This document shows, piece by piece, positions 1 to 6,148 of a stretch of 9,877 nucleotides of DNA. Origin of the DNA: Bacteroidales bacterium (lineage in GTDB: Bacteria > Bacteroidota > Bacteroidia > Bacteroidales > VadinHA17); the NCBI GenBank assembly GCA_003501665.1, contig DNOQ01000478.1, forward strand, positions 5,361 to 15,237, given 5' to 3'. Numbering within the stretch: position 1 is the stretch's first letter; each line of letters starts with the position of its first letter. The notes under the pieces were generated by a model. The model made no database searches and was not told the origin of the DNA. It saw only the letters and a list, made by a program, of their open reading frames with translations. Made by a program: the position numbers and the translations under genes.

Positions 1-58
1 CAGGACGTTTTGTTATATAGGTTCTTATGAAGTGGTCGAGATCTATTTGGGTGAACAT
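1..58 (-). CDS. 5' end of an unidentified gene, cut by the left window edge
   Basis: An ATG at 58..56 opens a frame that stays open for 19 codons to the window edge; it begins MFTQIDLDHFIRTYI and continues TKRP. The start lies 32 bases after the stop of the epimerase gene, in line with the tight spacing elsewhere. The bases before the ATG are A/T-rich with no Shine-Dalgarno, like most starts here. The N-terminal pattern (an amphipathic helix followed by T-K-R-P) reminds me of short, membrane-segment-free UDP-GlcNAc 4,6-dehydratase-like polysaccharide proteins, in which such a helix precedes the Rossmann fold. That is recall from too few residues to assign a function. I would otherwise have expected a WecA/WbpL-type sugar-phosphate transferase at this end of the locus, and the fragment does not look hydrophobic enough for that. 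Confidence 0.5.
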   Translation of the reverse strand, partial: MFTQIDLDHFIRTYITKRP

Positions 59-90
59 AATATATTGTTTTAATAATGAAGAAAGTAGTA

Positions 91-1101
91 CTAACCTGAC
101 ATACTCTCAAGTGTTTTCCTGAGCCCGTCAATCGCATTAACTGGCATCTGAGATATTCCAAGTGCCTTTTCAAGCTTTTCATTGGAAACTATATAGTTCT
201 CAGTTAACTTCTGCAATGTCTCCTTGTTAAACGGGAGATGCATAAATGAGCCTGCAGCGGCCAAAATATTAATAACTTTTTGGTTAATCTTCCAAATTTT
301 TTCCCGTTGTCCGGAAGCTTCGGCAATAATTTTTACAAGGTCATTTGTTGATACAGGATTATCATCAGCCATATTATAAATGCCTGAAGGGATATTTCTT
401 TTAACCAGTTCATTTACCACAAAAGACAGGTTATCTATTGTTGTATAAGACCGATTGTTTTCAAAGGCTCCCAGGGGATAAGGAATTCCCTTCTTTACCA
501 TTTTCACCAGACTGGTCAGATTACCTTTATTGTTGGGCCCGTGGATCATGCAAGGTCTTAAAATATATAGCTGTTTAAAGTTAAGATCTGGGCGATGAAA
601 GTGTATTACCTCATCTCCAATGCCCTCTGTTTCTGAGTTATATTCCCTCAGCGACTCATACCTTCCATACTCTTCTAACAAATACTTTTCGGCAGCTAAC
701 TTAGACTCCCCATAAGGCCCAAGAGGAGAGGGAGTGACATCTTCAATCAGAACTCCATCAACTTTATCTGCGGCTGCCTTTACACTGCTGAAATAGATAA
801 ACTTCGTTGCATCTGATTGAAGGAAATATTTAAAGATCTTTTTTGTGAGATCAGTATTAACTGCAAAATACTCACCTATGGCCGTTTGCTTTTTTGTATC
901 GTGTGCTTTTCCGGCAAGGTGAATTATGACACTAATCTCAGGCCACGGTACCAACTCCAGGTTGTCCCATGAAAAAAAAGCAGAATAAGCTGTCCCGACA
1001 GACTCTTTAAGGTCAACTGCCATAAGGTTATAATCTATGAGGTCCCTGGCAAGGTTACTTCCAACAAATCCATAAGCGCCTGTAATGAGAATTTGTTTCA
1101 T
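91..1101 (-). CDS. NAD-dependent epimerase/dehydratase (extended SDR family)
   Basis: A 336-residue extended short-chain dehydrogenase/reductase predicted to act in the cytoplasm on a nucleotide-linked or lipid-linked sugar. The N-terminal Rossmann fold carries G8-A-Y-G11-F-V-G14 for NAD(P) binding. The catalytic elements are visible: Ser105/Ser106 in FSS and Y130-GES-K134. Residues 181-190 (LRPCMIHGPN) and 215-224 (the NNRSYTTIDN stretch) match a subgroup I associate with Bacteroidota capsule loci, where it often follows a WbuB-like glycosyltransferase. Length is slightly above the roughly 300-310 residues I expect, because residues about 146-178 form a polar, acidic insertion. The substrate cannot be read from sequence; a 4-keto reductase or C4 epimerase in amino-sugar synthesis, in the style of WbpV/WbpK, is plausible. 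The start ATG overlaps the upstream stop as ATGA, implying translational coupling. Confidence 0.88.
   Translation of the reverse strand: MKQILITGAYGFVGSNLARDLIDYNLMAVDLKESVGTAYSAFFSWDNLELVPWPEISVIIHLAGKAHDTKKQTAIGEYFAVNTDLTKKIFKYFLQSDATKFIYFSSVKAAADKVDGVLIEDVTPSPLGPYGESKLAAEKYLLEEYGRYESLREYNSETEGIGDEVIHFHRPDLNFKQLYILRPCMIHGPNNKGNLTSLVKMVKKGIPYPLGAFENNRSYTTIDNLSFVVNELVKRNIPSGIYNMADDNPVSTNDLVKIIAEASGQREKIWKINQKVINILAAAGSFMHLPFNKETLQKLTENYIVSNEKLEKALGISQMPVNAIDGLRKTLESMSG
568..666 (-). other. Polar insertion within the epimerase
   Basis: Codons about 146-178 of the epimerase encode a run rich in Glu, Asp, Arg and Tyr between the helix that follows the Y-x3-K motif and the LRPCMIHGPN strand. In the related proteins I remember, these two elements are joined by only a few residues. 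The reading frame is intact through it and no stop or frameshift is seen, so it is a real protein segment rather than an assembly fault. It would lie on the surface near the substrate-binding side. The boundaries are approximate because no alignment was run. Confidence 0.4.
1098..1101 (-). other. ATGA stop/start overlap between the WbuB-like glycosyltransferase and the epimerase
   Basis: The minus strand reads ATGA here: TGA ends the glycosyltransferase (after S-Q-A) and ATG starts the epimerase. Such overlaps usually mean re-initiation by the same ribosome, which ties the two protein levels together. Confidence 0.85.
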
Positions 1102-2303
1102 GCTTGACTTAAAATATTACATAAGTTGGTTATGCAATGATCCTTATCAAAATTGGAAGCGTAATATGAAAATCCCGACTGACCCATGCTTTCCAAAGCT
1201 TCCTTGTCAAGTTTTGAAATTCTCAAGACTTCATCTGCCAGGCCACGTGCGTTGCCAGCATTGACAACTGCACCACAACTTGCTTTTTTAATAATGTCAG
1301 CTCCTTCTCCATTTAACATTCCAATGACCGGTCTTGCGGCTGCCATATAAGCCTGCAGTTTAGCCGGAATTGTTAAATTAAAAATGGGTTCGTCTTTTAG
1401 CGAAACCAACATTACATCCGCTCTTTTAAATAATGCCGGCATTGCTTCCAACGGAAGTTTTCCAAGAGTGTACACTGTTTCTGCAAGATTGTTGGATGCG
1501 ATATACTCTTTTACCCAGGATAGTCTTCGTCCATCTCCGACAAATACCCATTTAATATCTGAATATTCCCTTAATTCTTTGGCTGCTTCAAGAATAGAAT
1601 CAAAATCTTGTGCTTCCCCAATATTCCCGGCAAACATAATTATAAAACCTTCTGGCAAGTCCGGTATCTGAGATTTGGGCGATGATAAGAATACATCTTC
1701 TCCCCAGTTAGGAAAATATATTAATTTCTCCTTATAATCACCCTTGGCGAGAATTGATTCTGCAAATCCATTTGAACTGATCAGGATTTTGTCTGAATTA
1801 TTATAAATATAACGTGTAATTGATTCAAAGAATGATATTATTCTTCCATTCTTTACACCTCCTGCTGATATAAGGCTTTCAGGCCATAGATCCAATACCC
1901 AGAAGTATAACGGTGTTTTCCTGATTTTTTTCGCAATGACAGCAGGGATCCCCTGCGTAACAGGGGAATTTTCATGAACAATTATTGCATCATATTTCCT
2001 TCTTAAACTTAAAAAAGCCGCCCAAAATGAAGCAAAGAATGCAAAAGAGGAATAATTTAAAGCTAAACTCAACCCCGCACCCCAGGCTCTTGGCAATAAT
2101 AAGGCTCTGTATATCCGTACCCCCTTTACTCTTTCAAGCCTTCTTTTAAATACACCATAACCTTTGTAATACTTTCCTGCAGGGTAATTTGGTATACCGG
2201 TTAATACGTCAACCTTATGGCCTCTTTTGGCTAATTCAAAGGCAATGTCATTGCTTTTGAAGTTTTCCGGGTAAAAGTATTGAGTAACTAAGAGAACCTT
2301 CAT
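1098..2303 (-). CDS. WbuB-like GT4 glycosyltransferase (probable FucNAc-type sugar transferase)
   Basis: A 401-residue GT-B fold glycosyltransferase. The N-terminus MKVLLVTQYFYPENF, residues 37-50 (IPNYPAGKYYKGYG), residues 135-144 (WVLDLWPESL) and residues 311-328 (TIPAKLQAYMAAARPVIG) together form the signature of the WbuB / N-acetyl-L-fucosamine transferase group of GT4. A hydrophobic stretch at about 76-100 probably docks the enzyme on the inner membrane, where it would extend the undecaprenyl-linked repeat unit. The donor site is the C-terminal half (FAGNIGE at 224-230, FVGDGR at 254-259). The gene starts 16 bases after hisF and runs into the epimerase through ATGA. Its place right behind the amidotransferase module suggests the donor may be the amidino-modified sugar, for example UDP-L-FucNAm, as in E. 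coli loci that combine WbuB with WbuX/Y/Z. Family is confident; sugar specificity is inferred. Confidence 0.88.
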   Translation of the reverse strand: MKVLLVTQYFYPENFKSNDIAFELAKRGHKVDVLTGIPNYPAGKYYKGYGVFKRRLERVKGVRIYRALLLPRAWGAGLSLALNYSSFAFFASFWAAFLSLRRKYDAIIVHENSPVTQGIPAVIAKKIRKTPLYFWVLDLWPESLISAGGVKNGRIISFFESITRYIYNNSDKILISSNGFAESILAKGDYKEKLIYFPNWGEDVFLSSPKSQIPDLPEGFIIMFAGNIGEAQDFDSILEAAKELREYSDIKWVFVGDGRRLSWVKEYIASNNLAETVYTLGKLPLEAMPALFKRADVMLVSLKDEPIFNLTIPAKLQAYMAAARPVIGMLNGEGADIIKKASCGAVVNAGNARGLADEVLRISKLDKEALESMGQSGFSYYASNFDKDHCITNLCNILSQA

Positions 2304-2319
2304 CTAAAATTATTAGATT

Positions 2320-3108
2320 CTATTCCCAATTGTTTAAAAAATAATGCTTTAACAGGCCTTCCTTTTCAGATGGAGTTGGATAATTAATCAGTACAGCACG
2401 GAATCTTCCCTTAAAAACGAAAAGGCTTCCTGCGGCTGTCCCGATAATCCCATGTTCCTTAATGAGAGAACCCATGTCATCAAGAGATCCTGCCCCGCCC
2501 AGAACAGTCATAGGAATATTAAGGACTTCCCGAATACTAAGGATTAATTGCCTGTCATAGCCTTTCATCATGCCATCGTCATCAATCGAATTAATAACAA
2601 TCTCACCCGCTCCTGCTTTTTGAGCTTCCACGGCAAATTTTGTACAGTCCCTTCCTGTATTTTTTGTTCCGTTATGTGTCCAGATTTCATACTTATCACC
2701 GGCAAGTTTCTTCCTGACATCCAAAACCACAACTACACTCTGGTTTCCAACCCGCTCTGCAATAGCCGAAATGATATCAGGAGATTCTGTGGCAGCTGAA
2801 CTGATGGCAATTTTTTCTACACCAAGACTGAATATCCGCTGGGCTTGACTAACGGTCTTAATACCTCCCCCATAACATAAAGGCATGCGGCACTCAAATG
2901 CCAGATTCTCAATCATCTTATAGTCAGGTTCGCGTTTATATGTCGTGGCGTCAATATCCAGAACAATCAGTTCATCAACTTCTTTCTCGTTAAGGATTTT
3001 TACAGCATTTATGGGATCGCCAACATACCTGGGATCTTTAAATCTGACTGTTTTTACCAGTCCATTATTATGCACCAATAGGCTTGGAATAATCCGTGGA
3101 TATAACAT
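2320..3108 (-). CDS. hisF: HisF-type subunit of the sugar amidotransferase complex (HisF2/WbuZ-like)
   Basis: A 262-residue TIM-barrel protein of the HisF family. Canonical HisF forms imidazole glycerol phosphate using two aspartates, at positions 11 and 130 in Thermotoga numbering. Here position 11 is Leu (RIIPSLLV), while Asp130 (VVVVLD) and the SIDDDG loop at 174-179 remain. The residues known in Thermotoga HisF to gate the ammonia tunnel are present: Arg5, Glu46, Lys99 and Glu169 (equivalent to 167). So the ammonia conduit is kept while the cyclase site is changed. This fits the second HisF type found with WbpG in polysaccharide loci, which supplies glutamine-derived ammonia to a sugar amidotransferase. 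It begins 2 bases after the HisH stop. Automatic annotation as the histidine-pathway enzyme would be misleading, and no other his genes are present. Confidence 0.9.
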   Translation of the reverse strand: MLYPRIIPSLLVHNNGLVKTVRFKDPRYVGDPINAVKILNEKEVDELIVLDIDATTYKREPDYKMIENLAFECRMPLCYGGGIKTVSQAQRIFSLGVEKIAISSAATESPDIISAIAERVGNQSVVVVLDVRKKLAGDKYEIWTHNGTKNTGRDCTKFAVEAQKAGAGEIVINSIDDDGMMKGYDRQLILSIREVLNIPMTVLGGAGSLDDMGSLIKEHGIIGTAAGSLFVFKGRFRAVLINYPTPSEKEGLLKHYFLNNWE

Positions 3109-3110
3109 GA

Positions 3111-3725
3111 CTAAAGCTTAGAAAAATTGTACAGTAGCCTTATGCCGTTTGTATGGCTCTTTTCAGGGTGAAATTGTATTCCGTAGATGTTGGAATTATT
3201 AATCCCGCTTGCATACTTTACTCCATATTCGGATTTGGTAATAATGTCGTTCTCATTATTACAAACGAAATAGTAAGAATGCAGGAAATAAAATCTCGAG
3301 GTCTCGTTAAAACTTTCCAATAATGCATTATGCTTAACCGGAACAATATTGTTCCATCCCATATGCGGCAACCTGGTTTTGTAAGGTATCATTTCAGGAT
3401 TGAATCTTTTAACGGTTCCATCTATCCAGCCTAAACCAGGCAAAACGCCTTCTTCACTTGAATTAGCCAGCATCTGCATACCAACACAGATTCCAATGAC
3501 TGGCTTTTTATGTTCAATTACCTGCCTTTCCAGTTCCTCACGCATGCCTGAATCATTAAGCATTTGCATTGCATAATCAAATGCGCCGACACCAGGTAAA
3601 ATGATTTTTGATGCATCTTTCAGATCTTCTGGCCGATGAGCTATTTTGGTATTGACATTAAGTCGTTTATACACATTCACAAAGGCGCGAATATTGCCAA
3701 GTCCATAGTCAACTATAGTGATCAT
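3111..3725 (-). CDS. hisH: HisH-type glutamine amidotransferase subunit (HisH2/WbuY-like)
   Basis: A 204-residue class I glutaminase of the HisH family, of normal length. It hydrolyses glutamine and passes ammonia to the HisF-type partner. The catalytic triad is complete: Cys80 in GICVGMQ, and His186 and Glu188 in QFHPEKSH. The oxyanion strand PGVG (44-47) and the PHMGWN loop (120-125) are also present, so the glutaminase should be active. Its ATG overlaps the stop of the PP-loop amidotransferase as ATGA, and hisF follows after 2 bases, so the three subunits are probably made in linked amounts. By context it belongs to the acetamidino-sugar pathway, not histidine synthesis. The fold and catalysis are certain; the pathway assignment rests on the neighbours. 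Confidence 0.92.
   Translation of the reverse strand: MITIVDYGLGNIRAFVNVYKRLNVNTKIAHRPEDLKDASKIILPGVGAFDYAMQMLNDSGMREELERQVIEHKKPVIGICVGMQMLANSSEEGVLPGLGWIDGTVKRFNPEMIPYKTRLPHMGWNNIVPVKHNALLESFNETSRFYFLHSYYFVCNNENDIITKSEYGVKYASGINNSNIYGIQFHPEKSHTNGIRLLYNFSKL
3722..3725 (-). other. ATGA stop/start overlap between the PP-loop amidotransferase and hisH
   Basis: The minus strand reads ATGA: TGA ends the amidotransferase (after K-R-D-K) and ATG starts the glutaminase. This is expected to couple translation of two partners of one ammonia-transfer complex. Confidence 0.85.
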
Positions 3726-4873
3726 TTATCGCGCTTTTTTACCTTTTCTACTCCAAAAAGATGCAGAAACATGGCTCCTAATCTGAAGATGTTTTGCTGA
3801 TTTTTATAATCCCAATAGAACTTCTTTGGCAAAATAAAATAATGCTGAAGCTCATCCGGGGTTATGCCAAGCTTTGTTGCTATATAATTGAACTCATCCT
3901 TAATAGCGGCCGGTTCGTAAGCAGGATTCTTCAGCTTTTCAATCGCCTCTGCACGCGTCATCTGGCCAGTAAGAATCAAACTTGAATATTGTACTCTTCT
4001 TGTATCATATCCAAACCTTTCGGGCAGCCAGTATCCTTCATAAAACTTAGTAAATCTGGATTCAAAGTGTTTCTGAGGGTAAGCTTTCCAGTCATATTCC
4101 TTTTCCAGAAGTGCCATTGCTTCAGCTTTGACATAAGGAATATAATTTAAAGGTTTGACAACTTTAACCCCCCTGAAATATCTTAAATATATTTTGTGAT
4201 TAAAAATGGAACTGAAAGGATAGGTCTCCATTCTGACGGTCCCGAATCTATGGATAATATCTTTAATGTGCTTCATATCAGTCCCGTAATAAAACCACTC
4301 CATTGGATACTGGACACATTCCGTTGAAAAATTGCCGCCGTTCAGGATGTATTTGATTTTATATTTCTCTGCAAACCGATACAATGTTGCAATAAAAGAA
4401 TGATCCTGAGGAATGTCAATATGCGGAACGCCTGATTTAAAGAATGCATGCTGAAAATCCCTCATTTCCTCCCAATTGATCACTTCAGTATATAGATCAA
4501 CCCCAAGCTTATTGATCATTACATTGATGTTATGAACTGCAAGTTCAGAATTCCACCCTCCATCCACGTGAAATACCAACGGTCGCAGTCCAAATTCCTT
4601 AACTGCCTGATGTAGCATATATGAGCTGTCAACCCCACCGCTAATACCAAGAAGACAGTCAAATTCTTTCCCTTGACCTGCTAATTTGACTTGATTAACG
4701 ATTGTCTCTAATTCCTGCCTCCCTCTTTCATCGGTATGCCAATGGGCTTTTACATTATTTTCAAAATCATGGCAATGGTCACATACACAATTTTCATCAA
4801 ATACAATATCTGGATCAGTTGTGTCCATAACACAATTGGTGCAAATCTGATAGTCCCTATTTTTTTTAGTCAT
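3722..4873 (-). CDS. wbpG: N-acetyl-sugar amidotransferase, WbpG/PseA/WbuX type
   Basis: A 383-residue PP-loop ATP pyrophosphatase-family enzyme that, with HisH/HisF partners, is known in related loci to convert a sugar acetamido group into acetamidino (as in Pseudomonas B-band O antigen and E. coli FucNAm loci). Near the N-terminus, two cysteine pairs (C11-x2-C14 and C31-x2-C34) resemble a zinc-binding site. The PP-loop SGGVDSS is at 78-84, and the LNGGNFSTE stretch at about 177-185 is typical of the family. I chose the ATG at 4873. The frame stays open to a GTG at 4903, but the extra ten residues do not look like family sequence, and MTKKNRDYQICTNCVMD is the usual kind of N-terminus. No Shine-Dalgarno is seen. 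It overlaps hisH by ATGA and lies 40 bases after the previous gene. Family is secure; the exact sugar is not. Confidence 0.92.
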   Translation of the reverse strand: MTKKNRDYQICTNCVMDTTDPDIVFDENCVCDHCHDFENNVKAHWHTDERGRQELETIVNQVKLAGQGKEFDCLLGISGGVDSSYMLHQAVKEFGLRPLVFHVDGGWNSELAVHNINVMINKLGVDLYTEVINWEEMRDFQHAFFKSGVPHIDIPQDHSFIATLYRFAEKYKIKYILNGGNFSTECVQYPMEWFYYGTDMKHIKDIIHRFGTVRMETYPFSSIFNHKIYLRYFRGVKVVKPLNYIPYVKAEAMALLEKEYDWKAYPQKHFESRFTKFYEGYWLPERFGYDTRRVQYSSLILTGQMTRAEAIEKLKNPAYEPAAIKDEFNYIATKLGITPDELQHYFILPKKFYWDYKNQQNIFRLGAMFLHLFGVEKVKKRDK

Positions 4874-4913
4874 TATTTTGAAGGAGTAATAATTACAATT
4901 CACATAAACATAT

Positions 4914-6137
4914 TCAGCCTGCTATCATTTGTTTGTACATTTCCAAATATTCTGATAATCGGTCAACTCTGTTGTAATATTTAATAGCCCTTTCCCTGCA
5001 TTGAGATGAATAAAACTCTTTGCCATTTTTCCTTATTCCTTCAATAGACTCTAGAAGTCCATCAATGTCATTCTTATTAACAACAAAACCTGTATTAACA
5101 TCAAGAACTTCAGGGCAGGCAGTTGCATTATATACAATAGCTGGTGTACCACATGATAAAGCCTCAGCTGTTGTAAGTCCAAATGTTTCCTCAACTGAAA
5201 GATTAAGATACACATCTGCAGCCGCATACAGATCTCTAAGCTTTTCCATGCTTTCTGTCCGAATGATTCCAATAACGTTATTGGGTAAGTTTTTGATTTG
5301 GGATTTTCGCAATCCTACAAGTACTATAAAATCGTTTCGACCAATCCGTTTACTTAGTCTCATAAAATCATTAAATCCTTTCCTCTCTTCCCATGTGTTT
5401 GCGACTCCAAGTATCATGAAACCATCGCCAATTTTTAGACTTTTTTTAGTTGCTTGAGATTTCATAAGAGGAGTTTTTTTATACAAATCAACATTAACTC
5501 CGTTAAAAATAATCTTCCGAGGAGTATCTGCCAGGAATGAATTACCCACAATACTATCTAGCCATTCTGAAACGGTTACTATCATCATATTTGATACAGA
5601 TGTGAATAGTTTTTTCTTAAGATAAAAATTTTTCTTTGATCTGTCAATGAATAAACTGGCAGGATATTCTTTTTTCTGGGGGCAATGATGACAATTCGTT
5701 TTCCACTTTTGACATCCTACATAATCGAAATAGCAGCAATGACCTGTTATAGCCCAGCAATCGTGAAATGTCCAAACCGTCGGAAGGTTTGCATTAGATA
5801 GATAATTAAACAATATTTCTATGTTGATATAATAACCATGCAAATGATGTAAATGAACAATATCAGGCTTTATTTTTTCAATTTTTTTTATAAGAACTCT
5901 AGTAGCTCTACAGGAACCCAGACCATGCCTATCGAACAATCTGGTGGTTATACCATGAATCAAAATCTCTAAGCTTGAGCCAATTCTGATTATTTGAGAC
6001 GAACTAGACCGGGGAAAACGACCATGAGCGATATAACTTTTCCATCCCTGCTTCAGGACAAGCTCACCAATAGACTCGGCAATCGTTCCAGTTGAACCCC
6101 TGTTGCCTTCTACGACTATCTGTAAAAGTTTAGTCAA
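4914..6137 (-). CDS. GT4-family glycosyltransferase with cysteine-rich N-domain insert (WcaC-like)
   Basis: A 407-residue GT-B glycosyltransferase, presumably acting at the inner face of the cytoplasmic membrane on the growing repeat unit. The N-domain has the RGSTGTIAESIG loop (13-24), FDRHGLGS (68-75) and HLHHLHGYYIN (95-105), all typical of a colanic-acid-type GT4 subgroup. Residues 125-161 hold six cysteines (127, 134, 135, 142, 149, 152) in a pattern this subgroup often shows. The C-domain carries the nucleotide-sugar site with the GT4 E-x7-E motif, Glu317 and Glu325, in EETFGLTTAEALSCGTP. It starts 11 bases after the preceding glycosyltransferase and is followed by the largest gap between complete genes in the window, 40 bases. 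It is A/T-rich like its right-hand neighbours. The donor and acceptor sugars cannot be predicted. Confidence 0.88.
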   Translation of the reverse strand: MTKLLQIVVEGNRGSTGTIAESIGELVLKQGWKSYIAHGRFPRSSSSQIIRIGSSLEILIHGITTRLFDRHGLGSCRATRVLIKKIEKIKPDIVHLHHLHGYYINIEILFNYLSNANLPTVWTFHDCWAITGHCCYFDYVGCQKWKTNCHHCPQKKEYPASLFIDRSKKNFYLKKKLFTSVSNMMIVTVSEWLDSIVGNSFLADTPRKIIFNGVNVDLYKKTPLMKSQATKKSLKIGDGFMILGVANTWEERKGFNDFMRLSKRIGRNDFIVLVGLRKSQIKNLPNNVIGIIRTESMEKLRDLYAAADVYLNLSVEETFGLTTAEALSCGTPAIVYNATACPEVLDVNTGFVVNKNDIDGLLESIEGIRKNGKEFYSSQCRERAIKYYNRVDRLSEYLEMYKQMIAG

Positions 6138-6148
6138 GTTAAATTACA

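Noticed and set aside
59..90. Possible terminator in the 32-base gap after the epimerase
   Set aside because: No stem-loop followed by a T-run on the minus strand; an open frame starts right after, so read-through is more likely.
1138..1150. Thirteen-base string tgatccttatcaa that recurs near 9859-9871 and forms a small inverted repeat
   Set aside because: The 1138 copy encodes D-K-D in the glycosyltransferase C-terminus; a 4-5 base stem is too weak for a terminator or operator, and two copies at 8.7 kb distance can arise by chance.
1384..1671. Plus-strand frame of 95 codons
   Set aside because: Lies wholly opposite the WbuB-like glycosyltransferase, whose motifs are intact; the predicted peptide has no recognisable domain. 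It is a shadow frame.
2548..2799. Plus-strand frame opposite hisF
   Set aside because: Antisense to conserved TIM-barrel sequence; no independent support.
2320..3725. HisH/HisF as part of a histidine biosynthesis operon
   Set aside because: No other his genes are present, HisF lacks the Asp at position 11, and both genes directly follow a WbpG-type sugar amidotransferase.
4860..4867. Eight-base A tract (minus strand) in codons 3-5 of the sugar amidotransferase as a phase-variation site
   Set aside because: Tracts of 7-8 identical bases recur across the window (for example 972-979 and 5882-5889), as expected at this A/T content; nothing marks this one as a switch.
5051..5272. Second minus-strand frame of 73 codons
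   Set aside because: Out of frame inside the GT4 gene at 4914-6137, which is itself uninterrupted; Leu/Gln-rich translation with no domain.
5020..5457. Plus-strand frame of 145 codons
   Set aside because: Antisense to the C-terminal donor-binding domain of a clear GT4 enzyme; Ser/Leu-rich low-complexity translation typical of an antisense frame.
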